DNA of 14,077 nt. Origin: Ruminococcus sp. UBA4321 (GTDB lineage Bacteria; Bacillota; Clostridia; Oscillospirales; Ruminococcaceae). The first letter of the stretch is position 1; the number at the start of each line of letters is the position of its first letter. Both the position numbers and the translations under genes were made by a program. The DNA is taken from contig DGUB01000124.1 of assembly GCA_002393815.1 (NCBI GenBank), positions 1-14,077 of the forward strand, given 5' to 3'. Under the pieces are notes generated by a model. The model was not told the origin of the DNA, did not search any database, and saw nothing but the letters and a program-made list of their open reading frames with translations. This document shows, in pieces, positions 1 to 7,505 of the stretch.

Positions 1-96
1 TTCATCCTCTGACGGAAAGCGCACGCTGCTGAATGTGCCGCATAAAAATATAACCCCGTGTATGAAGAACCGGAATTTTTTAGGAGGAAATTTATT

Positions 97-453
97 ATGA
101 ACGCATTAGAATTAATCAGCAATTCCAGCCTGAAGGAAAATGCTCCTGTACTCGAAATCGGTGATACCGTCAAGGTGCATGTGAAAATCCAGGAAGGCGA
201 CAAGAGCCGTATCCAGATTTTTGAAGGCACTGTCATCGCCAAGAAGCACGGCGGCATCAGCGAAACTTTCACTGTAAGACGCGTCGCTCACGGCGTTGGT
301 ATCGAACGTGTATTCCCGCTGCATTCTCCTGCTGTGGACAAGGTAGAACTGGTTCGTCACGGTAAAGTCCGCCGCGCAAAGCTCTACTACCTCCGCGACA
401 GAGTCGGCAAGGCTGCCAAAGTCAAGGAAAAACTCGACAACAAACAGGCATAA
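97..453 (+). CDS. rplS: 50S ribosomal protein L19
   Basis: Structural protein of the large ribosomal subunit that lies at the 30S-50S interface. The 118-residue product matches the family length (about 115) and carries the L19 core: [19 protein letters not shown] (22-40), FEGTVIA (42-48), a stretch running to the FTVRR motif (58-62), [13 protein letters not shown] (67-79) and the basic C-terminal part with [10 protein letters not shown] (91-100). I start at ATG 97 because AGGAGG (82-87) sits 9 bases upstream and the protein then begins MNALELI, as family members do; an in-frame ATG at 58 would add 13 unrelated residues that read through the ribosome binding site. In many Firmicutes trmD and rimM precede rplS; only 96 bases are visible upstream, so this cannot be tested. 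A stem-loop and terminator follow, so the gene probably ends its transcript. Identification is secure. Confidence 0.97.
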   Translation: MNALELISNSSLKENAPVLEIGDTVKVHVKIQEGDKSRIQIFEGTVIAKKHGGISETFTVRRVAHGVGIERVFPLHSPAVDKVELVRHGKVRRAKLYYLRDRVGKAAKVKEKLDNKQA

Positions 454-463
454 TGCACATCCC

Positions 464-501
464 GCTGTACAACCGCAGCGGCATGGCTGCTTTTGTACTG
501 C
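464..501 (+). other. Long imperfect stem-loop downstream of rplS
   Basis: Starting 11 bases after the rplS stop, GTACAA (467-472) pairs with TTGTAC (493-498) and GCAGC (475-479) with GCTGC (486-490) around the loop GGCATG, with a CC/TT internal mismatch. Two more pairs form outside a T-T mismatch (464-465 with 500-501). No T-run follows, so it is not itself an intrinsic terminator; the true terminator begins 6 bases later. It may protect the rplS mRNA 3' end or be part of a small 3' UTR structure. The pairing is seen directly; the function is inference. Confidence 0.55.
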
Positions 502-506
502 ATTCC

Positions 507-535
507 GCAAGAGGGACACCACGTCCCTTTTTTGC
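507..535 (+). terminator. Intrinsic terminator after rplS
   Basis: AGGGAC (512-517) pairs with GTCCCT (523-528) around the loop ACCAC, followed by six T (528-533). Flanking GCAA and TTGC (507-510 and 532-535) can extend the stem. It separates rplS from the signal peptidase operon. Confidence 0.85.
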
Positions 536-565
536 ATATTTGCAAGCGTTTTTAGTGTAACGCTG

Positions 566-574
566 TGCTATCAT
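566..574 (+). promoter_or_regulatory. Candidate extended -10 promoter for the lepB operon
   Basis: TGCTATCAT (566-574) is an extended -10 element (TGn plus TATCAT), 14 bases before the first lepB start codon. No good -35 hexamer lies 16-18 bases upstream; TTGCAA at 540-545 would need a 23-base spacer. The element resembles the TGCTATAAT before tig. Because it sits so close to the start codon, the transcript leader would be only a few bases long. Confidence 0.4.
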
Positions 575-588
575 AATGAGGTGAGATA

Positions 589-1272
589 ATGGAATCCGCA
601 GAATTAACAGAAAATACAGAACAGACAGAACAGCAGAATTCCCCCGCCGAACAGAAGAAAACTTCCATGTTTGACGATATTGTGGAAATTCTGGAAACCA
701 TGCTGATTTCTGTCTTCGTGGTACTGCTTTTGTTCACCTATCTGATTCGTCCGGTTACAGTAGAAGGAAGCTCCATGGTGCCGACATTGCAGAATCAGGA
801 TAAACTTGTCATGCGCCGGATTCTGTATCAGCCGCATCAGGGTGATGTCGTTGTTGTCAATAATTACAAGACCGGACATATTCTGGATTTTGACGGCAAT
901 GTCACAAACAGCGGCTCTGCCCTGAATGAAATCCTGATTAAGCGCATTATTGCAGTCAGCGGTCAGACTATCGATGTCAGAACGGATGAAGGATGCGTCT
1001 ATGTGGACGGCGAACCGCTCGAAGAAGATTATGTGAATGCACCTACCCTGACCAATGACGGTGCGTTTGTCTATCCGATTACCATTCCGGAAGGATATGT
1101 GTTTGTCATGGGCGATAACCGGAATCATTCTACAGACAGCCGGAATCCTAACGTCGGACTGGTTGCCAAGGAAGATATTCTCGGCAATGCATTTTTCCGT
1201 TACTGTTCTGTAGAAACGGACGGCGCAGGCGAAGAATCAGTTTCTTTCAGTACGGTCGGCTTTATTGGCTGA
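589..1272 (+). CDS. lepB: Type I signal peptidase, first of a tandem pair
   Basis: Membrane-bound serine protease that removes signal peptides from exported proteins (S26 family, Ser-Lys dyad). The 227-residue product has a Glu/Gln-rich cytosolic N-terminus (1-28), one membrane segment (about 34-53) and then the catalytic domain outside the membrane. The nucleophile is Ser62 in SSMVPTL, the general base Lys118 in IKRIIAVSGQ, and the conserved GDNRNHSTDSR spans 175-185. ATG 589 follows GAGGTGAG (578-585). Its stop codon shares one base with the start of the second lepB (TGATG), suggesting translational coupling. It is the first gene of the run that continues to the phosphoesterase. Family assignment is secure; which exported proteins each copy serves cannot be read from the sequence. 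Confidence 0.95.
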   Translation: MESAELTENTEQTEQQNSPAEQKKTSMFDDIVEILETMLISVFVVLLLFTYLIRPVTVEGSSMVPTLQNQDKLVMRRILYQPHQGDVVVVNNYKTGHILDFDGNVTNSGSALNEILIKRIIAVSGQTIDVRTDEGCVYVDGEPLEEDYVNAPTLTNDGAFVYPITIPEGYVFVMGDNRNHSTDSRNPNVGLVAKEDILGNAFFRYCSVETDGAGEESVSFSTVGFIG

Positions 1273-1901
1273 TGCCTATGATGAAAGAATATGTACGCTT
1301 CTCGCGCAATCCGAAACTGCACCGCATTGTCGGCGAAGCGATTGATATTGTCAGTGCAGCGATGATTCCGATTTTCCTGATGATACTGCTGTTTACCTAT
1401 GTATTCCGGGTGGCGATTGTACAGGGGGATTCTATGCTGCCGACTTTGCAGAACGAGGACAGGCTGCTGGTCTCTCAGCTGAGAACCAGACCGCATACAG
1501 GTGATATTATTGTTATCAATGCCGATGATGCTGTACTGTTCGCGCCCAGCGGCGGGCTGTATACGGCAGAAGGTCTGCATAAGAGTATTGTCAAGCGCGT
1601 TGTCGCGGTCGGCGGTCAGACACTGGATATCAGTTCCGCAGAAGGCAAGGTCTATATCAATGGCGAACTGCTGAAAGAGTCCTATTTATACACTGATACG
1701 CTGACACAGATTCCCGGTCTGGGCAACGCCTTTGAATATCCGTTTACCATTCCGGAAGGTTTTGTGTTCGTGATGGGCGATAACCGGGATATTTCTCTGG
1801 ACAGCCGCTATGTCAATGTCGGTTTAGTGTCGGAAGATGAAATCGAAGGTACAGTATTATTAAGATTATATCCTCTGGAAAAACTCGGAACAATAAAATG
1901 A
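1272..1901 (+). CDS. lepB: Type I signal peptidase, second of a tandem pair
   Basis: Paralogue of the preceding gene, 209 residues. It has a short cytosolic N-terminus, one membrane segment (about 25-45), Ser54 in GDSMLPTL, Lys108 in IVKRVVAVGGQ, and GDNRDISLDSR (169-179), so both catalytic residues are intact and both copies should be active. I take ATG 1272, which overlaps the upstream stop by one base; ATG codons at 1278 and 1281 are alternatives, and no clear Shine-Dalgarno sequence precedes any of them, which fits reinitiation after the first lepB. The two proteins align over their whole catalytic domains and differ mostly in the segment just before the lysine and in the N-terminal tail. 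Tandem duplication followed by divergence is the simplest explanation. Confidence 0.94.
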   Translation: MPMMKEYVRFSRNPKLHRIVGEAIDIVSAAMIPIFLMILLFTYVFRVAIVQGDSMLPTLQNEDRLLVSQLRTRPHTGDIIVINADDAVLFAPSGGLYTAEGLHKSIVKRVVAVGGQTLDISSAEGKVYINGELLKESYLYTDTLTQIPGLGNAFEYPFTIPEGFVFVMGDNRDISLDSRYVNVGLVSEDEIEGTVLLRLYPLEKLGTIK

Positions 1902-1925
1902 TTCCGGTACAGATAAGGAGTTTTT

Positions 1926-2819
1926 ATGTCTGAAAGTCAGAAAATTCAGATTGGAAATATTCAATGGTTTCCCGGTCATATGACCAAAACCAAACGCATG
2001 ATTGCAGCAAATCTGCCGCTTGTGGACGGTGTGGTTTCACTTCTGGACGCGCGGATTCCGCTGAGCAGCTGCAATCCGGATTTGACAGAATTAGTCAGCA
2101 GCAAGCCTTATATGATTCTGCTGAACAAAGCCGATATGGCTGACCCGAATTTAACAGGGCAGTGGGTGCAGTATTATAAAAATCAGGGCATTCCGGCTCT
2201 GGCAACGGACTGCGTCAGCGGCAAAGGCACAAAACAGTTTGTTTCCGTTGTCCGGGAACAGCTTCTGAAAGACTTGCTGGAAAAAAGAAAAAAATCCGGT
2301 ATGATTGGCAGACCTGTCCGCCTGATGATTGTCGGCATTCCGAACGTCGGAAAGTCGTCATTTATCAATAAAATGGCAAAGACCAAAATCGCAAAGGCGG
2401 AAGACCGCCCCGGCGTAACCCGCACCAAACAATGGGTTAAAATCGACCCTCAGACCGAATTTCTGGACATGCCCGGCGTTCTCTGGCCTAAACTGGATGA
2501 CCAGCAGGCGGCTGTCCGTCTGGCGTTTACAGGCGCAATCCGTGACCAGATTCTGGATACCGAAGCCCTTGCTATGCTGCTTCTGGAATATCTGCATGAA
2601 AATTATCCGTTTTCCCTGAAAGAACGCTATAAACTCGAAACTGACGAAACCGCAGGCGATAAATTATTAGAAGCTGTCGGCAGAAAAAGAGGAATGCTGC
2701 TTTCCGGCGGTATTGTTAATACCGAACGCGCGGCGACAACAGTACTCGATGATTTCAGAGGCGCAAAACTCGGCAGAATCACGCTCGAAAAGCCCGTATT
2801 TCAGGAGAAACAGCCATGA
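1926..2819 (+). CDS. rbgA: Ribosome biogenesis GTPase RbgA (YlqF)
   Basis: Circularly permuted GTPase needed for late assembly of the 50S subunit in Firmicutes. The permuted order is visible: N-terminal IQWFPGHMTKT (12-22) and DARIPLSSCNP (41-51), then G4 NKAD (67-70), a G5-like SGKG (98-101), G1 GIPNVGKS (137-144), the G2 region PGVTR (162-166) and G3 DMPG (181-184), followed by an all-helical C-terminal region. At 297 residues it has the usual length. AAGGAG (1915-1920) lies 5 bases before ATG 1926. The last four bases, ATGA, are also the start of rnhB, so the two are translationally coupled; the rbgA-rnhB pairing is common in Firmicutes. No disrupted motif was seen. Confidence 0.95.
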   Translation: MSESQKIQIGNIQWFPGHMTKTKRMIAANLPLVDGVVSLLDARIPLSSCNPDLTELVSSKPYMILLNKADMADPNLTGQWVQYYKNQGIPALATDCVSGKGTKQFVSVVREQLLKDLLEKRKKSGMIGRPVRLMIVGIPNVGKSSFINKMAKTKIAKAEDRPGVTRTKQWVKIDPQTEFLDMPGVLWPKLDDQQAAVRLAFTGAIRDQILDTEALAMLLLEYLHENYPFSLKERYKLETDETAGDKLLEAVGRKRGMLLSGGIVNTERAATTVLDDFRGAKLGRITLEKPVFQEKQP

Positions 2820-3436
2820 GAGAAGAAACACTGCTCCGCCGTCAGGCAATGCAGGATTTTGATGAGGCATTCCGGACAGAACACGGCGTTTTCTGCGGCA
2901 TCGACGAAGCCGGCAGAGGTCCTCTTGCAGGGGATGTCTATGCTGCGGCGGTAATCCTTCCGGAACACTGCGATATTCAGGGACTCGACGACAGCAAAAA
3001 AATTTCAGAAGCCAGACGCGAAAAACTTTTCGAGGAAATTCAGAAAAAAGCAGTCTGCTGGTGTATCGCCACAGCGAGCGTTGCTGAAATCGAAAAATAT
3101 AATATTCTGAAAGCGGCTCTGCTTGCCATGAAACGCGCGGTCGAAGGTCTGGCACAGCAGCCGGAATATGCGCTCGTAGACGGCAACAAGCTTCCGGAAC
3201 TTTCCGTTCCGGCAGAAACGCTCGTCAAGGGCGATGCGAAATCTGCCTCGGTTGCGGCGGCTTCCGTTCTGGCAAAAGTCGCCCGTGACAGATACATGGC
3301 GGAACAGGCAAAGCTTTATCCGAATTACGCATTCGAGAAACATAAAGGATACGGTACGGAAGAACACCGGAAACTGCTTCTGCAATACGGAGCGTGTCCA
3401 ATTCACAGACCGTCATTCCTCAAAAAAATCCTGTGA
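2816..3436 (+). CDS. rnhB: Ribonuclease HII
   Basis: Endonuclease that cuts RNA in RNA-DNA hybrids and starts removal of misincorporated ribonucleotides. The 206-residue protein has GIDEAGRGPLAGD (28-40) with catalytic Asp30 and Glu31, VDGN with Asp122 (121-124), and KGDAKSASVAAASVLAKVARDRYM (138-161) with Asp140; the 18-residue spacing between the last two aspartates is that of E. coli RNase HII (Asp108/Asp126). The C-terminal HKGYGTEEHRK region and HRPSF are also family-typical. A short N-terminal helix (1-23) precedes the catalytic core, as in many Gram-positive RNases HII. It overlaps rbgA by four bases (ATGA) and yraN by four (GTGA), placing it in the middle of a coupled series. Confidence 0.96.
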   Translation: MREETLLRRQAMQDFDEAFRTEHGVFCGIDEAGRGPLAGDVYAAAVILPEHCDIQGLDDSKKISEARREKLFEEIQKKAVCWCIATASVAEIEKYNILKAALLAMKRAVEGLAQQPEYALVDGNKLPELSVPAETLVKGDAKSASVAAASVLAKVARDRYMAEQAKLYPNYAFEKHKGYGTEEHRKLLLQYGACPIHRPSFLKKIL

Positions 3437-3837
3437 CAGCTTCAGAAACCGGAAAAATGGGAGAATTCGCTGTCGGATATTATCTGGAATATCTGGGTTA
3501 CAGAATTCTTGACCGGAATTTCCGCATCCGCGGCGGCGAAATTGATTTGATTGCTGTAAAGAACGACGAGTTATGCTTTGTGGAAGTCAAAACCAGAAAT
3601 CTGCATTCCGTGGAGTCCGGCGCAGAAGCCGTTGACCGCCGCAAGCAGAAACTTCTGATTCGTGCGGCTTATCAATATATGGAAAAAAGAAATCTTTCCG
3701 AAGATGACTGGTATATCCGCTATGACATCGCAGAAGTCACGGTTCTGCATGACAGGATTACTGATATCAATTATCTTGAAAATGCGTTCGACGAAACGGA
3801 TTTTCATGACAACAGCCAAAATTTTTATGAATCATGA
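3433..3837 (+). CDS. yraN: YraN/UPF0102 family endonuclease-like protein
   Basis: Small protein of the YraN (UPF0102) family, which has a Holliday-junction-resolvase-like PD-(D/E)xK fold; the cellular role is not well established. In the 134-residue product KMGEFAVGYYLEYLGYRIL (8-26) is the helical N-terminal motif, GGEIDLIA (34-41) carries Asp38, and FVEVKTR (49-55) carries the E-x-K pair (Glu51, Lys53). I choose GTG 3433 because it overlaps the rnhB stop as GTGA, a standard coupled start. A GTG at 3394 would add 13 residues inside rnhB, and ATG 3457 would leave only the core. None of the three has a convincing Shine-Dalgarno sequence, so the exact start is uncertain, while the family call is firm. 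Position directly after rnhB is the usual neighbourhood. Confidence 0.88.
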   Translation: MTASETGKMGEFAVGYYLEYLGYRILDRNFRIRGGEIDLIAVKNDELCFVEVKTRNLHSVESGAEAVDRRKQKLLIRAAYQYMEKRNLSEDDWYIRYDIAEVTVLHDRITDINYLENAFDETDFHDNSQNFYES

Positions 3838-3849
3838 AAGGGTGGTAGT

Positions 3850-5349
3850 ATGTACTACAAAAGTACAAGAGACAGCAGCCTGCATGTCACAAGCGCGGCT
3901 GCCATTGCACAGGGAATTTCCGCAGACGGCGGACTGTTTATTCCGTCCGAAATTCCGGCAATTACCATGGATGAGCTGAAATCTCTTGCAGATATGAGCT
4001 ATGCAGAAAGAGCAAATGTTGTGTTCGGCAAGTTCCTGACCGATTTTACACCGGAGGAAATTGCATACTGCACTTCCAATGCTTATAATACCAAAAATTT
4101 TGAAACCGAAAATATCGCAGAACTGACAAAAGCTTTCGACAATGCCAATATTCTGGAACTGTGGCACGGTCCCACATGCGCTTTTAAAGATATGGCATTG
4201 CAGATTCTGCCGTATCTGCTGACAACTTCCCTCAAGAAGAACGGCGAAGACAAGAAAGTTGTCATTCTGGTAGCCACTTCCGGCGATACCGGAAAAGCCG
4301 CTCTTGAAGGCTTCAAGGACGTACCAGGCACGGAAATTATGGTATTCTATCCCGACCAGGGCGTTTCTTCCATGCAGAAGCGTCAGATGGCGACACAGGA
4401 AGGCGGAAATGTCGGCGTGTGCGCTATCGAGGGCAATTTCGACGACTGCCAGAACGGTGTCAAGATGATTTTCACTGACAAGAACGTGAAAGAAAAGCTT
4501 GCGAATGCCGGAAAAATGTTCTCCAGTGCAAATTCCATCAACTGGGGCAGACTTGCGCCGCAGATTGTATATTATGTGTCTGCTTATGCAGAAATGGCTA
4601 AGAAAGGCGAAATTCAGTTCGGCGATACCGTCAATGTTGTCGTTCCGACCGGAAATTTCGGCAATATCTTAGCGGCTTACTATGCGAAGAATATGGGCGT
4701 GCCGATTGGCAAGCTGATTTGCGCTTCCAATATTAACAAAGTCCTGACAGACTTTATCGAAACCGGTGTCTATGACAGAAACCGCGATTTCTATGCAACC
4801 TGCTCGCCCTCTATGGATATCTTGATTTCCAGCAATCTGGAAAGACTGCTGTATATCCTCACCGGTGGCGATGATGCACAGATTCGCGACTGGTTCGGCA
4901 AACTCTCCAAAGAAGGCAGATACGAAGTTACTGACGAAATCAAAGCGAAACTCCAGAGCGATTTTGTCGGTGGATTCTGTGATGATGCCGAAACCAAGAA
5001 AACAATTCATGACTTCAAGGAAAAATACGACTATACCTGCGATACACATACAGCAGTCGCTGTTAAGGTATATCTTGACTATATCGCAAAGACAGGCGAT
5101 ACCACCAAAACACTGATTGCTTCTACCGCAAGTCCGTACAAGTTCAGTGCAAGCGTTCTGGAAGCTATCGAAGGCAAGACTTCTCAGGCAGACGAATATG
5201 AACAGGTTGCCCATCTTGCAGAAGTTTCCGGTCTGCCCGTTCCGCAGTCCCTCGCTGACTTGAAAAACAAGCCTGTCCGCTTCTCCGAAGTCATCAAAAA
5301 AGAAACGATGGAAAGCTATGTGCTGAAGAAACTGGGCATTACAGAATAA
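3850..5349 (+). CDS. thrC: Threonine synthase
   Basis: PLP-dependent enzyme that converts O-phosphohomoserine to threonine plus phosphate, the last step of threonine synthesis. The 499-residue length matches the long form of the family. The PLP-binding lysine is Lys113 in LWHGPTCAFKDMALQ (104-118); ATSGDTGKA (142-150), SANSINWGR (226-234) and PTGNFGN (266-272) are the substrate- and cofactor-phosphate-binding motifs of fold type II enzymes. The N-terminal MYYKSTRDSSL and ADGGLFIP (25-32) are typical. A ribosome binding site, AAAGGG (3837-3842), lies 7 bases before ATG 3850. It sits 12 bases after yraN and 3 before the phosphoesterase, with no other threonine-pathway gene (thrB, hom) visible, so it is probably carried in this operon by location rather than by pathway. 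No leader attenuator is seen. Confidence 0.96.
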   Translation: MYYKSTRDSSLHVTSAAAIAQGISADGGLFIPSEIPAITMDELKSLADMSYAERANVVFGKFLTDFTPEEIAYCTSNAYNTKNFETENIAELTKAFDNANILELWHGPTCAFKDMALQILPYLLTTSLKKNGEDKKVVILVATSGDTGKAALEGFKDVPGTEIMVFYPDQGVSSMQKRQMATQEGGNVGVCAIEGNFDDCQNGVKMIFTDKNVKEKLANAGKMFSSANSINWGRLAPQIVYYVSAYAEMAKKGEIQFGDTVNVVVPTGNFGNILAAYYAKNMGVPIGKLICASNINKVLTDFIETGVYDRNRDFYATCSPSMDILISSNLERLLYILTGGDDAQIRDWFGKLSKEGRYEVTDEIKAKLQSDFVGGFCDDAETKKTIHDFKEKYDYTCDTHTAVAVKVYLDYIAKTGDTTKTLIASTASPYKFSASVLEAIEGKTSQADEYEQVAHLAEVSGLPVPQSLADLKNKPVRFSEVIKKETMESYVLKKLGITE

Positions 5350-5352
5350 TTC

Positions 5353-6042
5353 ATGAGCCTGTTTGTCATGGGGGATACGCATCTGTCGCTGGGCGTACCC
5401 GAAAAAACCATGGAAATTTTCAGCGGCTGGCATGATTATCAGACAAGAATTGAACAGAACTGGAATGAATGCATCAGACCGGAAGATACTGTCGTACTCG
5501 CCGGGGATATCTCATGGGGGATGACGCTCGAACAGGCAAAGCCGGACTTTGCCCTGATTGACCGTCTGCCCGGTCAGAAAATTATCCTGAAAGGCAATCA
5601 TGACTACTGGTGGAATTCCATGAAGAAAATGACAGATTTCTTCGCTGCCAATCATTTTGATACCCTGCATATCCTGCATAATAACTGCTATGCTTATGAA
5701 CATCTGGGTATCTGCGGTACAAGAGGCTGGGTGAACATGCCGGGCGAATCCGAAGATGCCAGAGTCCTCGCAAGAGAACAGCAGCGGCTTCGCGTGTCTT
5801 TGCAGGCGGCGAAAAATCAGAATCTCACACCCGTTGCCTTTCTGCATTATCCGCCCGTATTCGGCAGCAGCCGGAATGAACTCATGCTGGAAGTTCTGCA
5901 TGAATTCGGTGTCAAAGACTGCTATTACGGACATCTGCACGGCAGAACTCACCAAAAAGCTGTCAGAGGTGTGAAAGAAGGTATCTGTTATCACCTGATT
6001 TCTGGTGACTATTTACAATTTGTTCCGGAAAAAATTCTATAA
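5353..6042 (+). CDS. Calcineurin-like metallophosphoesterase
   Basis: Predicted cytosolic phosphoesterase with a two-metal centre; substrate unknown. The 229-residue protein has all the metal-ligand motifs in order: Asp8 and His10 in GDTH (7-10), Asp52 in AGDISWG (50-56), Asn82-His83 in KGNHDYWW (80-87), His165 in FLHYPP (163-168), and His194/His196 in YGHLHGRTH (192-200). No signal peptide or membrane segment is seen. ATG 5353 begins three bases after the thrC stop with no clear Shine-Dalgarno sequence, so translation is probably coupled to thrC. It is the last gene of the run. No intrinsic terminator is seen between it and tig, though an inverted repeat lies there. The family call is certain; function is not assigned. 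Confidence 0.9.
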   Translation: MSLFVMGDTHLSLGVPEKTMEIFSGWHDYQTRIEQNWNECIRPEDTVVLAGDISWGMTLEQAKPDFALIDRLPGQKIILKGNHDYWWNSMKKMTDFFAANHFDTLHILHNNCYAYEHLGICGTRGWVNMPGESEDARVLAREQQRLRVSLQAAKNQNLTPVAFLHYPPVFGSSRNELMLEVLHEFGVKDCYYGHLHGRTHQKAVRGVKEGICYHLISGDYLQFVPEKIL

Positions 6043-6060
6043 TTTGTGCAAAAAATAGAA

Positions 6061-6104
6061 GTCTGCCGGAAAGTTTAAAAATCTATAGAAAAATTTCCGC
6101 AGAT
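6061..6104 (+). repeat. Inverted repeat overlapping the tig promoter
   Basis: TCTGC-C-GGAAA (6062-6072) is complementary to TTTCCGCAGA (6094-6103) with one bulged C, giving 10 pairs, plus a G-T pair outside and a possible TTT/AAA extension inside. The arms are about 31 bases apart, centre to centre. The right arm ends just before the extended -10 of tig and the pair brackets its -35 region. No T-run follows, so it is not a plus-strand intrinsic terminator. It could be an operator, or an RNA hairpin in readthrough transcripts from the upstream operon. Confidence 0.6.
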
Positions 6105-6114
6105 ATGCTATAAT
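6086..6114 (+). promoter_or_regulatory. Extended -10 promoter for tig
   Basis: TGCTATAAT (6106-6114) combines the TGn extension with a perfect TATAAT. The -35 position at 17-base spacing holds TAGAAA (6086-6091), a weak match, as is common in extended -10 promoters. Transcription would start near 6121 and give a leader of about 55 bases. Confidence 0.7.
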
Positions 6115-6176
6115 AAATTGATACGCAGTATCTTAACTGCTTATTGAGTGAACTATTTAATTTGGAGGATTCAGAA

Positions 6177-7505
6177 ATGAGTTTGAAATCGACAACAAAA
6201 ACAGAAGTCAATACCGTGGAACTGGTATTTGAAGTAGGTCCCGAAGATTTTGAAGCTGCTGTAGAAAGAGCTTACCAGAGAGCAAGAAAAAGAATTTCTA
6301 TCCCTGGTTTCCGCAAGGGCAAAGTCAGCCGCAAACTGGCTGAAACTTACATGGGGCAGGGCGCATTCTATGAAGATGCCATGAACCTGCTGATTAATCA
6401 GGAACTGCCGGCTGCTCTCAGAGATGCTGACTTTGAACTGGTTGACACACCTCAGGTATCTGCTGAAAAAATCAGCAAGGAAGAAGGCGCAACTTTCAAG
6501 GCAGTCTGCATTACCAAGCCTGTTGTAGAAATTGCAGATTACAAGGGAATCAAGGCTTCCAAGGCTGTTAAGCCCGTAACAGATGCTGACGTGGATGCAC
6601 AGCTGGAACTGCTCCGTCAGAGAAATGCAAGACTGGTTTCCGTAGATGACAGAGCCGCTCAGCTCGGCGATGAAGTCAATATCGACTTTGAAGGCTTCTT
6701 CGGTGACGAAGCATTTGAAGGCGGCAAGGGTGACAGCTTCCCGCTCACACTCGGCAGCGGTCAGTTCATTCCCGGCTTTGAAGAACAGATTGTCGGCAAA
6801 AATATCGGCGATGAATTTGATGTCAATGTCACTTTCCCGGAAAATTATCAGATGGCTGACTATGCCGGAAAAGATGCTGTATTCAAGTGCAAGCTCAACG
6901 GCATCACCGTTCAGGAACTGCCGGAAGCAGATGACGAATTTATTCAGGATACTACAGAATTCGAGTCTCTGGAAGAATTCAGGAAGAATACAAGAGAAAA
7001 TCTCGAAAAGAATGCTGTCCGTGATGCAGATATCGCATTCGACAATGCTGTGATGGAAGCAATTATCGCCAAGGTTGATGTGCCGATTCCGAACTGCATG
7101 TATGAACACAGAATTGATGACTTAGTCCGCAATTTTGAAAATATGCTCTCTCAGCAGGGCATGAGCCTTGACCTGTATCTCCAGTATACCGGCATGGATA
7201 TGAATGACTTCCGCGAACAGAATTATGACAGAGCTGTCAGCGAAGTAAAACTCCGCCTGGCTCTGGAAAAAATCGCAGAACTGGAAAACATTCAGGTTTC
7301 TGACGAAGAAGTTGACGAAAGCCTGAAAGAACTGGTAGAATCCAGCCATCTGCCGCTTGCCGAAGTAAAACGCCGTCTGCCGATGGAAGACTACATCACA
7401 GATATGCGCGTGACCAAGGCTCTGGAACTCGTCAAGGAAAATGCAGATACCTCAGAAGAGACACCTGCTGCTGAAGAAACTCCTGCTGAAGAATCCGCAG
7501 AATAA
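6177..7505 (+). CDS. tig: Trigger factor, ribosome-associated chaperone and prolyl isomerase
   Basis: Chaperone that binds near the ribosome exit tunnel and shields nascent chains. The 442-residue protein has the three family domains: N-terminal ribosome-binding domain (about 1-115) with signature GFRKGKV (44-50), FKBP-type prolyl isomerase (about 162-246, including [16 protein letters not shown] and [11 protein letters not shown]), and the helical substrate-binding C-terminal domain (about 250-425). The signature ends in Ser51 where most homologues have Pro. An acidic Glu/Ala/Thr/Pro tail of about 20 residues closes the protein. I start at ATG 6177, 8 bases after GGAGG (6164-6168); an in-frame TTG at 6144 would put the ribosome binding site inside the gene. 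It heads the quality-control block, with clpP following after a stem-loop. Confidence 0.96.
   Translation: MSLKSTTKTEVNTVELVFEVGPEDFEAAVERAYQRARKRISIPGFRKGKVSRKLAETYMGQGAFYEDAMNLLINQELPAALRDADFELVDTPQVSAEKISKEEGATFKAVCITKPVVEIADYKGIKASKAVKPVTDADVDAQLELLRQRNARLVSVDDRAAQLGDEVNIDFEGFFGDEAFEGGKGDSFPLTLGSGQFIPGFEEQIVGKNIGDEFDVNVTFPENYQMADYAGKDAVFKCKLNGITVQELPEADDEFIQDTTEFESLEEFRKNTRENLEKNAVRDADIAFDNAVMEAIIAKVDVPIPNCMYEHRIDDLVRNFENMLSQQGMSLDLYLQYTGMDMNDFREQNYDRAVSEVKLRLALEKIAELENIQVSDEEVDESLKELVESSHLPLAEVKRRLPMEDYITDMRVTKALELVKENADTSEETPAAEETPAEESAE

Noticed and set aside
1..96. End of an upstream gene or an L19 leader RNA before rplS
   Set aside because: Frames close at 12 and 32, or stay open through the ribosome binding site to 100; none resembles TrmD or RimM. 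A weak GCAC/GTGC pairing and TATAAC at 49-54 are too poor to call a leader or promoter. A covariance-model search for the L19 leader would decide.
540..548. TTGCAAGCG upstream of lepB and its reverse complement CGCTTGCAA at the lon promoter (9597-9605)
   Set aside because: A nine-base match containing the palindrome TTGCAA is expected by chance in a window of this size; no wider similarity surrounds it.
4669..5433. 254-codon minus-strand open frame opposite thrC
   Set aside because: Shadow of thrC; no start signal and no recognisable domain.
6061..6104. Inverted repeat as terminator of the thrC/phosphoesterase operon
   Set aside because: No T-run follows on the plus strand. The A-rich left flank would give a T-run only for minus-strand transcripts, and no minus-strand gene is there.
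6171..7109. 312-codon minus-strand open frame opposite tig
   Set aside because: Antisense shadow; the plus strand carries a complete trigger factor with its own promoter and ribosome binding site.
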